A program made the position numbers and the translations under genes. From the NCBI GenBank assembly GCA_002359465.1, contig DENA01000015.1:76913-127793 (forward strand): DNA of 50,881 nt, written 5' to 3'. This DNA is from Ruminococcaceae bacterium UBA2656. Its GTDB lineage: Bacteria; Bacillota; Clostridia; Oscillospirales; Acutalibacteraceae. Below the pieces are notes generated by a model. The model did no database searches. It worked only from the letters and a program-made list of their open reading frames with translations, and was not told the origin of the DNA. Positions 1 to 8,441 of this stretch are shown one piece after another. Numbering within the stretch: position 1 is the stretch's first letter; each line of letters starts with the position of its first letter.

Positions 1-633
1 GTAAACATTGATTCCCAGTGTCTGGGCGGCGATTTCGTTATCGCGGATTGCTGAAAGCGAGCGTCCAAGCTGCGAGCGGCGGATACGTTCCACCAGTAAA
101 GCAACAATGAGCACAAGAAACGCCAAAACATAGAACCACTCGTTATAGTTCGCAGGCGACCAGCCAAAAATTCTGAGTGTGCAAATATTTGAAATTCCGT
201 CAGGTCCGCCGAATAAAGGTTTATAGCTCAGATAAAACGACCATGTAACCTGCACTAAGCCAATGGTGGCAAAAGTAAAATAAGTGCCGCTCAGCCGGTT
301 CAGAACCATTCCAATCAGGTATGCCGTCACTGCGGCTACAAGCAGAACGATTACAAGTGTAAGGGAGGTATCGAGCCAGAAGCCTTGGCGCCCGGAGCAT
401 AAATTTGCAGTAAAGTAAGCTCCCAGGCCCATAAAGGAAACAGCCGCAAAAGAAAGCTGGCCGCCTAAGCCAAGCATGACCGAGACCCCGTAGGCCGCAA
501 TGGAATAAATTAAACCCAGATTTAAAATCATCATCGAATATCCCTGGTTCACCAACGGAACCACAGCGACAAATATCGCCACCGCAATGAATATAAGATA
601 TGTGGATGGTTTTAAAATTTTCTTCTTTTTCAT
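1..633 (-). CDS. livM: Branched-chain amino-acid type ABC transporter permease LivM (3' part cut by window edge)
   Basis: The frame is open from an ATG at 633 to the left edge, giving 211 residues with no stop, so the C-terminal part is outside the window. The N-terminus is basic (MKKKKILKP) and is followed by repeated hydrophobic segments and the stretch GLGGQLSFAAVSFMGLGAY, which is typical of LivM permeases, as is the later LSAIRDNEIAAQTLGI segment. A strong Shine-Dalgarno (AAGGAGA) lies just before the ATG and overlaps the livH stop, so the two permeases should be translated together. With LivH it would form the membrane channel for branched-chain amino acids, amides or related solutes. 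The ATPase genes livG and livF are expected beyond the left edge, but I cannot see them. Confidence 0.9.
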   Translation of the reverse strand, partial: MKKKKILKPSTYLIFIAVAIFVAVVPLVNQGYSMMILNLGLIYSIAAYGVSVMLGLGGQLSFAAVSFMGLGAYFTANLCSGRQGFWLDTSLTLVIVLLVAAVTAYLIGMVLNRLSGTYFTFATIGLVQVTWSFYLSYKPLFGGPDGISNICTLRIFGWSPANYNEWFYVLAFLVLIVALLVERIRRSQLGRSLSAIRDNEIAAQTLGINVY

Positions 634-642
634 ATTGTCTCC

Positions 643-1539
643 TTACGCCTTATCGGCAATTTTCTCGCCGAACAGTCCCTGCGGCCTGACTAACAGGAAC
701 GCAATCATAACAAGAAAAACGACAGCGTCTTTGTACTGCGAAAATTGAATGGTGCTGAAAGCTTCTACCAGTCCAATGATTAAGGAGCCAAGAATCGCTC
801 CTTTAATATTCCCGACTCCGCCGATTACAACACCGGCAAAAGCGCGGAGCTGCAGTGTACCAAGAGTATTGCTTACCATAAAAATCGGAGCAATCATATA
901 TCCGCCTGTTGATGCCAGAGCAACAACAATGACATAAGTCGCCATGGTGGTCAAAATGGTAGGAATACCAAGCAGTTCAGCCGCATATTTGTCCTGCGCG
1001 GCGGCCTGCATCATTCTTCCGGCGTAAAGCTTGTCAAACAGAACAAATACTAAAAAGATAAAAACAGCTCCCACAATGATCGTAAGGATAAACTGCCACT
1101 GGATGGAAATTGTACCTATTTTCAAAACGGCGGCTTTACCGTTTTTCGCATTTTTCATGAGTGAGGGCATGGAACGGGGCAGACTTCCCCACACCAGTGT
1201 TGCAATTTCTTTCAGTGCCATTGCCGCACCCATTGTTGAGATAACGGTTGCAGCGGGGTAAGTCGCATTTCTTAGAGGCCAGTAGGCTGTAAACATAAAA
1301 ACAATACCTACAACAGCAAAACAGAGCATCGATATTGGAATCATTGCCCAAAGAGGCAGCTTAAGGTCAACTGTGAGCCAGCATGTAATAAACGCGCCAA
1401 ACATCAGCAAATCACCCTGTGCAAAGTTCATTACACCGATCGCTCTAATTAACAGGATTAATCCCATTGCCATCAGGGCATAAATCATGCCCATAGAAAT
1501 ACCGTTTACCGCCAATGAGACCATGGTATTTATATTCAT
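643..1539 (-). CDS. livH: Branched-chain amino-acid type ABC transporter permease LivH
   Basis: This 298-residue membrane protein has about eight hydrophobic segments. It carries the LivH signature around residues 16-45 (GMIYALMAMGLILLIRAIGVMNFAQGD in part) and the cytoplasmic loop AAAQDKYAAELLGI near residue 180, which contacts the ATPase subunits in this family. Length and topology match LivH proteins. The start is supported by GAGGTGA upstream. It sits between the binding-protein gene (298 bases upstream) and livM (9 bases downstream), all on the minus strand, so it is the second gene of a liv-type operon. The substrate cannot be fixed from sequence; this family also moves urea, short amides and aromatic compounds. 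Confidence 0.92.
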   Translation of the reverse strand: MNINTMVSLAVNGISMGMIYALMAMGLILLIRAIGVMNFAQGDLLMFGAFITCWLTVDLKLPLWAMIPISMLCFAVVGIVFMFTAYWPLRNATYPAATVISTMGAAMALKEIATLVWGSLPRSMPSLMKNAKNGKAAVLKIGTISIQWQFILTIIVGAVFIFLVFVLFDKLYAGRMMQAAAQDKYAAELLGIPTILTTMATYVIVVALASTGGYMIAPIFMVSNTLGTLQLRAFAGVVIGGVGNIKGAILGSLIIGLVEAFSTIQFSQYKDAVVFLVMIAFLLVRPQGLFGEKIADKA

Positions 1540-1722
1540 CGTGTCACCTCATAAAATGAAAAATAAAGTTATTCATTGTGCTTCTAAGGTTCGTTTTAAA
1601 ACCTGCGGCATAAGACTAAGTATTTACACCAGCCAGTGCGCCCGGCGACAGGATTTTTTTCAATGAAATGTCTAAATCACACTAGTTTCCAAAATGTCAT
1701 GTCGAGCCTGCAGGATTGTAAA

Positions 1723-1772
1723 GCATATCCCAAAATGAGAGGAACTCTTTTGGGTACTATTTTGGGATATGC
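1723..1772 (-). repeat. Intercistronic inverted repeat between the liv binding-protein gene and livH
   Basis: A perfect 14-base inverted repeat (arms 1723-1736 and 1759-1772, arm GCATATCCCAAAAT) encloses a 22-base spacer. It lies in the 298-base gap after the binding-protein gene and before livH. No U-tract follows on the minus strand, so a simple terminator is unlikely. Such hairpins often stabilise or partly terminate the transcript so that the binding protein is made in excess over the permeases. That role is inference. Apart from this element I see nothing else in the gap. Confidence 0.6.
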
Positions 1773-1837
1773 CTTAATACAACCCATTTATTTACACCAT
1801 ATCTGTTTGTGTCGGATAAAACTGGTTTTAAGAATAC

Positions 1838-3070
1838 TTATCTGGTCTTAACTGTGTCGATCATCGTAGCGAGGCCGTTCTTGTTGAGTGTCAAAAACTG
1901 ACTGGTGCTGAAGCAGTGATTTTCCGCATAAGTGTAGGTGGACATAGCTCCCTTGTAATCTTTGATTTCTTTAAGGGCGTTATTGATCGCTTCTTTGTCT
2001 GTGGTGGTTTTTGCAATTTCGCAGGCATTTTTAAAGAGCATGATAGAATCATATGCCGCTACGGCCGGCATATCGGAGTCAGCCTTGTAAGTATCTTTAT
2101 AAGTTTGTGCGAATTTCTTACCTTCCTCGGTTGTAACCTCGACTGTCCAGTCAGCAACACCGTACCAGCCATCGGCAGAAGCACCTGCATTCTGGCGGCA
2201 AACGGCGGAAGCCCATGAAGAGGAGCCAATCATCGGCATGTCGAGGCCGCTTGCGTCGATCTGCTGGCAGATAACGGCTGCCGGCATCTGATTACCGATT
2301 GCGATCAGGCCGTCAGCACCGGAGTTCTGGATCTGAGCGATCATAGGAGCAAAGTTTTTCTCATCATTAACGTAACCGAATTGGTTTTTATCCGGAACAG
2401 TAATGCCCAATTTCTTTAAAGCTTTAATTGTTTGATCCCTTAGTCCTGTTCCGAAGCTCTCAGTGGAATAAAGGATAGCAGGGTTTTTCATTTCAAGATT
2501 CTGTGTTGCGGCTTTTGCAAGAAGCATACCTGACTGATCATCGGTCATACGAGCCTGCCACACATATGGGTTCGCATCTTTTGGAATGTTCGCGGAAGAA
2601 CCGCCGGCAAACATTGGAATTTTTTTCTCACGGACGTTGGGAGAAGCCGCGATACAGTTTGCAGAATAAGTAGAGCCAAAGAAAGAAACAACATCCGGGT
2701 AATTCATGATTTTAACCATCGCATTGACGGAAGCCTGCTGGTTATCGACTTCGTCTTCAAAAACCAATTTCAGTTCCTTGCCGTTGATCCCGCCGGCATC
2801 ATTGATTTCCTTCAATGCAAGCTTTGCTCCGTTTACCACATACTCGCCTACCATCTTATTGGTTCCGGTTATTGGGGCAACTACGCCAAAAGTAACGGAC
2901 CCGTCAAAGCCTGCTGCAGCTTTGCTTTCAGTGGACGCGGAAGCTGCAGTTGAGGCTGCAGCGGACGCGGCGCCGCTTGCGGCTGGCTGGGTTGGCGCCG
3001 TGGTAGAACAACCGGCCATTGCAGTCATTGCCAATGCCATGGTAAGCGCGATAAGTCTGCGTGTTTTCAT
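1838..3070 (-). CDS. livJ: ABC transporter substrate-binding lipoprotein, LivJ/periplasmic-binding family 6
   Basis: The protein has 410 residues. The N-terminus is a lipoprotein signal peptide with lipobox AMAGC (Cys20), followed by an Ala/Ser/Thr linker to about residue 55. The mature domain starts with VTFGVVAPITGTNKMVGEYVVNGAKLAL, a classic opening of type I periplasmic-binding proteins for branched-chain amino acids, and continues through FGSTYSANCIAASPNV and AYDSIMLFKNACE. Anchored outside the membrane, it would deliver ligand to LivH/LivM. It is first in the liv operon and is preceded by GAAGGA upstream of the ATG. The ligand is not determinable here. A GntR/FCD regulator lies just upstream and is a candidate controller. 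Confidence 0.9.
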   Translation of the reverse strand: MKTRRLIALTMALAMTAMAGCSTTAPTQPAASGAASAAASTAASASTESKAAAGFDGSVTFGVVAPITGTNKMVGEYVVNGAKLALKEINDAGGINGKELKLVFEDEVDNQQASVNAMVKIMNYPDVVSFFGSTYSANCIAASPNVREKKIPMFAGGSSANIPKDANPYVWQARMTDDQSGMLLAKAATQNLEMKNPAILYSTESFGTGLRDQTIKALKKLGITVPDKNQFGYVNDEKNFAPMIAQIQNSGADGLIAIGNQMPAAVICQQIDASGLDMPMIGSSSWASAVCRQNAGASADGWYGVADWTVEVTTEEGKKFAQTYKDTYKADSDMPAVAAYDSIMLFKNACEIAKTTTDKEAINNALKEIKDYKGAMSTYTYAENHCFSTSQFLTLNKNGLATMIDTVKTR

Positions 3071-3594
3071 TTACATTTTCCTTCTTTCTTATCATTTCTT
3101 ACAAACTTAAATTATCTAGCATATGTCAGACATAAACCGGACAAAAAGTTTCAAATGATGGACACCGCTTTATTGTGTTCTTATAAACACAACTGAGTAA
3201 GACCGCCATAATGAAATGCCGCCAAAAGCAAAATTGAATTTGTAAAGCAGTTTCATTAATATTGCTTTCCAAAACTCAACTTTATAGTCATCTCACTATT
3301 TCAATTTGCTATATTATGATAGCCTGGTACTAACTTTTTTGCTTAAAGTCATAATACATATGACGTCATACTTATCACGAAATTATATTATCATATTGCA
3401 CAATTTTTGTCAACTTGTTTTTTTATTAATGTATGAATGAAATAACTTTTTTTATCAATAATCTGTAGATTTCAGGAAAATTAGCGTTATTGAACAATAA
3501 AAGTATTCCAAATATATAAAAATATTCTAAAATGTCTAATAGATAAAACAGCTTAAACTTCAAGTTGTTTTTTATAAATTATGTAATTATTATA
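3071..3594. other. Long AT-rich intergenic region upstream of the liv operon, with one perfect palindrome
   Basis: About 520 bases without a credible gene. The stretch from about 3200 to 3600 is strongly AT-rich. The clearest element is a perfect 12-base palindrome at 3359-3370 (TATGACGTCATA), which resembles operators of GntR-type dimers and recalls the ATACGA/TCGTAT palindrome upstream of the GntR gene. The liv promoter should lie here on the minus strand, but I could not pick a convincing -35/-10 pair. I see no small RNA or riboswitch. Confidence 0.5.
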
Positions 3595-3644
3595 CATAAA
3601 AAACAGCTCCTGCATTTACGAGTCACTGTAAATGCAGGAGCTGT
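3595..3644 (-). terminator. Strong intrinsic terminator of the GntR/FCD gene
   Basis: A perfect 17-base stem (arms 3603-3619 and 3628-3644, starting ACAGCTCCTGC) has an 8-base loop. On the minus strand it is followed directly by a run of six or more T. It begins 12 bases after the stop codon of the GntR/FCD gene, so that gene and the liv operon are separate transcription units. Confidence 0.93.
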
Positions 3645-3655
3645 TAGAATATGTC

Positions 3656-4375
3656 TTAATTTTCCTTATCAGCGTTATCGAATTGATCTTTTAATCCCAT
3701 AAGATTGCGTTTGTTGTAGGATAAATGCCTGATCATCGCGTCGCTCGCCCATTTGGGATCATGGGCGGCAATCGCGTCAATGATTTCATGATGAAGGCGG
3801 ACAGCCTCCATGCGTTCCACCTGATAAGGGAAAAAGTTAAACAGTACAATACCGCTGTTAATGGTCGGTATAAGGCTGGGCATAACAAGATTCCGGGTAC
3901 ACTGCGCAATGCGGGTATGCAGTTCCACATCCAAGTTTGTATAGTTACCGCCGGATTGCGCCACTTGCTCTATTTCCGCGCTTATCCGTCTCATTTCGGA
4001 TATTTCGGCCTCCTCAGCCTTCTCCGCTGCTTTGGCTGCAATCTGAGGTTCAAGGATATATCGGATTTCCATCAAATCAAGAGCCAGCTTATACTTGTCA
4101 CTAAAAAAAGCAAGCCCCAGAGGGTCTTTTATGACGCCCGGTTCCTGAGAAACAAACGTGCCCTTCCCCCTGCGGATTTCAAGCACATTGCGTGAAACCA
4201 ACAGCTTTACGGCTTCTCTCACCGTTCCCCGGCCAACCTTTAAACTGCCGGCAAGTTCAAATTCGTTGGGAAGTTTTTGGCCGCTTACAAGATTATTGCT
4301 GATGATCAACTCCACGATTTGGTCAGCCACCTGTTCGGCTAACAGCTTTGGGTTTTCCATCACTGTTTCAAACAT
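3656..4375 (-). CDS. GntR-family transcriptional regulator, FadR/FCD subfamily
   Basis: The protein has 239 residues. Residues about 10-75 form the winged helix (LAEQVADQIVELIISNNL, then LPNEFELAGSLKVGRGTVREAVKLL, a typical GntR recognition helix). Residues about 90-225 form an all-helical FCD ligand/metal domain, with conserved-type residues in DLMEIRYILEP, DVELHTRIAQ and HHEIIDAI. FCD regulators usually respond to organic acids, amino acids or sugar acids. The gene lies upstream of the liv operon on the same strand but is separated by a strong terminator. It may control the liv genes and itself, since palindromes occur near both. A second possible start is the ATG six codons in (MENPKLL). 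The ligand is unknown. Confidence 0.9.
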   Translation of the reverse strand: MFETVMENPKLLAEQVADQIVELIISNNLVSGQKLPNEFELAGSLKVGRGTVREAVKLLVSRNVLEIRRGKGTFVSQEPGVIKDPLGLAFFSDKYKLALDLMEIRYILEPQIAAKAAEKAEEAEISEMRRISAEIEQVAQSGGNYTNLDVELHTRIAQCTRNLVMPSLIPTINSGIVLFNFFPYQVERMEAVRLHHEIIDAIAAHDPKWASDAMIRHLSYNKRNLMGLKDQFDNADKEN

Positions 4376-4430
4376 GATTTACACCCCATTATTAAAATAT
4401 TATAATTTTATGATTGTGATAAGTCTCTGT

Positions 4431-4465
4431 TACTGCTTACGCAGTACAGACATACGACATCGTAT
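4431..4465. promoter_or_regulatory. Two adjacent palindromes upstream of the GntR gene, candidate operator
   Basis: TACTGC-TTAC-GCAGTA occupies 4431-4446 and ATACGA-CA-TCGTAT occupies 4452-4465, about 55-90 bases upstream of the GntR start. Symmetric sites of this size suit dimeric winged-helix regulators, and autoregulation is common in the family. The assignment rests only on symmetry and position. The rest of the 220-base gap is AT-rich with no gene. Confidence 0.4.
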
Positions 4466-4595
4466 ATTGATTGTCTTTACTTTAACACAATTAGTTAAAA
4501 TCATCAAGAGGATAAAATAACTTTTTATTTCTATTATAATATTTATGGCGTGTATGCTCAGCTGAAACATTCCCCGTAAATTTTTAAATATATTC

Positions 4596-5831
4596 TTATC
4601 CGTATTCGCTTACTCCAACCTTTTCAACAGCACAAAGTCCTATGATAAACCCCACTGCAGCGGCAATAAGTCCTACAAAAAGCATTCCGCCTGTACCTGA
4701 ACTGTCTAAGAGCCATCCGCCAAGAAGGCTTGCAGCCACACCGCCAAGTGTAATAGCGCTTGTCATAAAAGCCTGACCTTTTGCAAGGTCATCTTTTTTA
4801 ATTATTTCGTTCACATAATATACTGAAGCAGGAATAAACAGCGCATAGGAACTGAATTGAAATATTTGTGCCGCATACAGCATCCACACATTAGTTGCCG
4901 ACATCGTAAGCGCCGCTTTGACCACAAAGAAAAAAAAGGACAATTTCAGGATGGAGCTGCAGCGAATCTTTTTTACCCAAAAGCCAAATAAAACCATGGC
5001 AGGCAATTCGATCGCTGCTGCAATCCCAGTGGCGATTCCCATGTCTTTTGCAGTACCGCCCACATTTTCCGTAATTTGAATAAAATAATTGTTTATCATG
5101 GAATGTGAACAAAACATAAGTGATACCGCTGCCATCAATGCAGTGAATTTTTTATTATGCATAAAAAAGGAAAACAAATGATTCGTATCAGCAATTCCCG
5201 TTTCATCTGTAATGTCAATACTTTCTGAAAGAATCGCATCCCCTGCGGTATGGGGGGACTGCTTCTTAGTAAATGTATAAGCTGCTGTTCCAAGCGCTAT
5301 GTATAACGCCACGGAAACCATCGGAAGGGAATCTGTACCTAAATTTTCTACAAGAACGCCTAACAAAACGGAGAATACCGCATATGTCATGGAACCCACC
5401 CCTCTGGCGAGTCCAAAGTTAACTCCAATTCCTTGATTAATGAGCTGCATTCCCAGAGAATTTACAAAAGGCTGCAATGTAAGAAGAATGGTAAGCTCAA
5501 GGATGAAAACCAACGAAAGTACAATAAAATACTCCGACAGAAAATATCGGGCTGTCGCAAGCGCTCCCGCCATTCCTACAAATATTACAATTAAGTCCTT
5601 CATAGATATTTTCCTGGTCGTGTCGGCAAATGCCGCCACGGCAGGCTGCAGCAATACAGAAAGGATGTTGGCTATTGCAAGCACTATGCCTATTTGGCTG
5701 TTTCTAAAATGCTTAGACAACAAGAATACTGATGCAAAACTAAGGCTGCTGCAAAAAACAGACCAATAAAAGCTGTGAACAGCCGAATACTTTATTGTAT
5801 ATTTTAGATTAATATTGATATTATGAACCAC
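4596..5831 (-). CDS. Major facilitator superfamily transporter
   Basis: About 411 residues from a GTG at 5831. I chose this start because GGAG lies 7 bases before it and because the protein then opens with a normal cytoplasmic N-terminus (VVHNININ) leading into helix 1 (SAVHSFYWSVFCSSLSFASVFLL). The frame stays open a further 52 codons upstream to an ATG at 5987 without a Shine-Dalgarno. Twelve hydrophobic segments are visible in two halves, joined by a charged central loop around SPHTAGDAILSESIDITDE. The fold resembles the MFS_1-like/nucleoside-sugar symporter group (residues KHFRNSQIGIVLAIANI after helix 1). No substrate can be assigned. It is a single-gene unit with its own promoter. Confidence 0.82.
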   Translation of the reverse strand: MVHNININLKYTIKYSAVHSFYWSVFCSSLSFASVFLLSKHFRNSQIGIVLAIANILSVLLQPAVAAFADTTRKISMKDLIVIFVGMAGALATARYFLSEYFIVLSLVFILELTILLTLQPFVNSLGMQLINQGIGVNFGLARGVGSMTYAVFSVLLGVLVENLGTDSLPMVSVALYIALGTAAYTFTKKQSPHTAGDAILSESIDITDETGIADTNHLFSFFMHNKKFTALMAAVSLMFCSHSMINNYFIQITENVGGTAKDMGIATGIAAAIELPAMVLFGFWVKKIRCSSILKLSFFFFVVKAALTMSATNVWMLYAAQIFQFSSYALFIPASVYYVNEIIKKDDLAKGQAFMTSAITLGGVAASLLGGWLLDSSGTGGMLFVGLIAAAVGFIIGLCAVEKVGVSEYG

Positions 5832-5945
5832 CTTTTCTCCGAAATTAAATTTTCTGCAGCCCCAGTATTGCCCTGCACACGGAAGAGCGATGATATTTTT
5901 GCGTTCGCTGATTTCCAATAGATGTGCCTTACATATCACCCGGAT

Positions 5946-5978
5946 GTTATCTTCCCCGCCAAAGGCGGGGAAGATAAC
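5946..5978. repeat. 33-base perfect palindrome, GC-rich core
   Basis: Arms of 15 bases (5946-5960 and 5964-5978) flank AAA; the core is CCCCGCC-AAA-GGCGGGG. It lies in the leader of the MFS gene, between its promoter and start codon. A near-identical design occurs at 45594-45626. The remaining leader (5832-5945) is an open extension of the MFS frame with no other feature. Confidence 0.75.
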
Positions 5979-6025
5979 AAAATTCATTCTACTGCATTTT
6001 TGTAACTACTGTAACCGTTTACTTT

Positions 6026-6054
6026 ACTGTATACTATATTCCATTTTGCGTCAA
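6026..6054 (-). promoter_or_regulatory. Sigma-A type promoter of the MFS gene
   Basis: TTGACG (6049-6054), a 17-base spacer, then TACAGT (6026-6031), reading on the minus strand. It predicts a leader of about 190 bases that includes the 33-base palindrome. Confidence 0.6.
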
Positions 6055-6136
6055 TACAACATTATTCTGCCTGATAAAAAAATTACCACGCATTTCTATG
6101 TATGCGATTATGGGCACGTGCTAAAGCCACAACGTG

Positions 6137-6170
6137 AATCGGGCCAGCATCTAAAGACGCTGGCCCGATT
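6137..6170 (-). terminator. Terminator-like hairpin after the PTS/polyol operon
   Basis: A perfect 12-base stem (6137-6148 with 6159-6170, arm AATCGGGCCAGC) has a 10-base loop. It starts about 25 bases after the stop of the Fe-alcohol dehydrogenase gene. No clear U-tract follows on either strand, so it may be a weak or factor-assisted terminator or a 3'-end stabiliser. Confidence 0.6.
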
Positions 6171-6194
6171 GATGTATGATTGGGTTTACACAGG

Positions 6195-7367
6195 CTAAGC
6201 CTTATGCCCCTTCTCCCCGTAATAGACCTCCAGAATTAAGTCCTTCATCTCTTCCGTCGTAGGCTTTACCGGAGTAAACGGCGTACAGACATCCGACATG
6301 GCTTTCTGCACAAGTGCGTCGATTTTTCCAAGGACGTCCTGTTCATCGGTTACGACATCCTTCATGCGGGGAGGTACATTGATACGCTTGCGCAGGGCCA
6401 GAATTCCATCCAGCAGGGATGTTTCTCCCACAAAGGCAGCCAGCTCGTCATAGCGCGCCTGTGTATGGCTGCTGCGGGAATTGAACTGCAGCCCGTAGGG
6501 AAGAACAATCGCATTCGCCATGCCGTGCGGTACACCGTATTCCGCGCCGAAGGTGTGCGCGATGCTATGCACAATGCCCAGCGCGCAGTTGGAAAATGCA
6601 ATGCCTGCCATACAGGAAGCTTCCAGCATCTTCGCTCTGGCTTCCAGATTTTTTTCGTCCTCATAGCAGACGGGCAGATTTTTGTAGCCGTAAATAAATG
6701 CAGCCATTGCCATGCCGTCCGAGAACGGATTGGCAAGCGGCGTAACATAGGATTCAATGGCATGGGTCAGCGCATCCATTCCGGAAGCGGCCGTCAGACT
6801 CTTCGGCATAGTCATGGAAAACGCCGGATCAAGAATGGCCACGTCAGGCACCATGCGGCCTTTCAGGCAGCGGATGGAATATTTTTTCTTTTTTACGGTA
6901 TCCTTAATCAGCGCCGCGCGGGTCGCTTCGCTGCCGGTACCCGCGGAAGTGGGAATACAGGCGACGCGCGCTTTTATTTTCAGATTTTTGATCTCATTCG
7001 GAGGCATCACATCCTCCAGTTCCCGATACTCCGGATTCTCATAGAAAACCCACATGGCCTTTGCCGCGTCCATCGCGGAGCCGCCGCCGAATCCGATGAC
7101 CCAGTCCGGCTCAAACTCCATCATGTCCGCCGTGCCGCGTTTTACGGTTTCAAAGCTGGGCTCCGGCTCCACGTCGGTGTAGGCTTTCCACCCAAAACCG
7201 GCCTCTTCCAGAACGTCTGTGACAATTTTGAGCTGGCCCAGCTCCTGCAAAATGGTGCCGCTCATGACAATATAGGCTCTCTTGCGGGCAGCGGGCAGTT
7301 CCTTCAGGTACTGTACCGCGTTTTCCCCGCAGTATATATGTTCACAGCCAAGCTTGATCGAATACAT
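6195..7367 (-). CDS. Iron-dependent (group III) alcohol dehydrogenase
   Basis: About 390 residues from the ATG at 7367 (opening MYSIKLGCEHIY). A GTG five codons earlier is placed too close to the AAGGAG. The N-terminal NAD(P) domain contains GGGSAMDAAKAMW near residue 95 and the PTSAGTGSEAT segment near 140. The metal-binding residues of the family are present at about Asp198, His202 (GMDALTHAIES), His267 and His281 (GIVHSIAHTFGAEYGVPHGMANA). These enzymes reduce small aldehydes such as lactaldehyde, glycolaldehyde or propanal, or oxidise the alcohols. As last gene of the PTS operon, 20 bases after the Zn-dehydrogenase, it probably disposes of the aldehyde released by the class II aldolase. 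Confidence 0.9.
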   Translation of the reverse strand: MYSIKLGCEHIYCGENAVQYLKELPAARKRAYIVMSGTILQELGQLKIVTDVLEEAGFGWKAYTDVEPEPSFETVKRGTADMMEFEPDWVIGFGGGSAMDAAKAMWVFYENPEYRELEDVMPPNEIKNLKIKARVACIPTSAGTGSEATRAALIKDTVKKKKYSIRCLKGRMVPDVAILDPAFSMTMPKSLTAASGMDALTHAIESYVTPLANPFSDGMAMAAFIYGYKNLPVCYEDEKNLEARAKMLEASCMAGIAFSNCALGIVHSIAHTFGAEYGVPHGMANAIVLPYGLQFNSRSSHTQARYDELAAFVGETSLLDGILALRKRINVPPRMKDVVTDEQDVLGKIDALVQKAMSDVCTPFTPVKPTTEEMKDLILEVYYGEKGHKA

Positions 7368-7387
7368 TGTTTGTTTTCCCACTCCTT

Positions 7388-8416
7388 CTAATCATCGTAT
7401 ACAATGCAGTTTTTGATTACCGAACCGGAGGCGTGTTCGCGGATCGCCTTTTCCAAATCCGGCAGATGATATTCGTTCTGAATGAAATCATCGCTTGAAA
7501 TGACGCCCATTTTCAGAAGCTCCAGCGCCGTCATGACATGGCGCGGGGTTGTGTGGAACACCCCTTTAATCGTGATCTGTGAGTAATGCAGCAGAGTGGC
7601 GTCCACCGTGAGCTCGCTGCCGGATTTGGTGCCGCCGAACAACAGTACAAACCCACCTTTTCGCACCATCTGCACACTGGTTTTCCATACATTGATCAGA
7701 CCGGTGGCCTCGATGACAATATCCGCGCCGCGCTTCTCATCCGTCAAATCGCGGATGGCCTCCATCGTGTTTTCCACGCCGGTCAGATTGCAGGTTTTCC
7801 AAACACCCATCTTTTCCGCCAGTTTCAGACGGTTTTCCATCATGTCCGTCACAATGACCTTAGCGCCCTTCAGCACGGCCAGCCGCGCGAACATGAGGCC
7901 GATGGGACCGGCGCCGTTGACAATAACCGTATCGCCCAGATGGATGGGGCAGTTCTCAATTCCGTACACCGCGCAGGAAAACGGCTCCATCAGGGAGGCT
8001 GTTTTATGGGAGACCGAATCATCCAGCAGAAACATATTCTGCCGCACAATGGCTCGCGGCACCTTAACATATTCCGCGTAGCTCCCGCGGTTAAACGTCA
8101 TGTTGGAGCACATGGAATAAAGACCTTTTTTGCAGTAATAGCACTCATTGCAGGGGGCGGTGTTGTGCACCGCGACGCGGTCGCCTTCGTGAAATCCCTT
8201 GACATCTTTTCCCACGGCGGCAATCACGCCGGAAAATTCGTGTCCGTAAGGATGCGGTGGCTTCAGCAGCGGATACCCTCTTTTGAAATTCTTCACATCG
8301 GTTCCGCAGGTAGTTGAAATCTTATTTTTAATCAGCACCTCGCCCGGACCGATTTCCGGGATCGGCATTTCCACGATGCGGATATCCTCCACACCATACA
8401 GCATAGCTACCAGCAT
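7388..8416 (-). CDS. Zinc-dependent medium-chain alcohol/polyol(-phosphate) dehydrogenase
   Basis: The protein has 342 residues and two domains. The GroES-like domain has catalytic zinc ligands Cys37 (TTCGTD), His59-Glu60 (GHEFSG) and Glu144. The structural zinc loop is complete with Cys89, 92, 95 and 103 (CNECYYCKKGLYSMC). The Rossmann domain carries GAGPIG at 168-173. It belongs with sorbitol, threonine and galactitol-1-phosphate dehydrogenases. Given the galactitol-type PTS upstream, the natural proposal is oxidation of an imported polyol phosphate to a ketose phosphate. The exact substrate cannot be read from sequence. The gene lies 25 bases after the aldolase and 20 before the Fe-dehydrogenase. 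Confidence 0.9.
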   Translation of the reverse strand: MLVAMLYGVEDIRIVEMPIPEIGPGEVLIKNKISTTCGTDVKNFKRGYPLLKPPHPYGHEFSGVIAAVGKDVKGFHEGDRVAVHNTAPCNECYYCKKGLYSMCSNMTFNRGSYAEYVKVPRAIVRQNMFLLDDSVSHKTASLMEPFSCAVYGIENCPIHLGDTVIVNGAGPIGLMFARLAVLKGAKVIVTDMMENRLKLAEKMGVWKTCNLTGVENTMEAIRDLTDEKRGADIVIEATGLINVWKTSVQMVRKGGFVLLFGGTKSGSELTVDATLLHYSQITIKGVFHTTPRHVMTALELLKMGVISSDDFIQNEYHLPDLEKAIREHASGSVIKNCIVYDD

Positions 8417-8441
8417 ATTCTCATTCTCCTGTTAGTTTGGT

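Noticed and set aside
1636..1851. 71-codon plus-strand frame in the liv gap
   Set aside because: It has no ribosome site, runs across the inverted repeat and ends inside the binding-protein gene; its coding quality is poor.
6137..6170. Riboswitch upstream of the MFS gene
   Set aside because: The hairpin lies outside the predicted MFS transcript and right after the Fe-dehydrogenase stop codon, so a 3'-end role is simpler.
6465..7391. 308-codon plus-strand open frame
   Set aside because: It is antisense to the Fe-alcohol dehydrogenase gene, with low-complexity composition.
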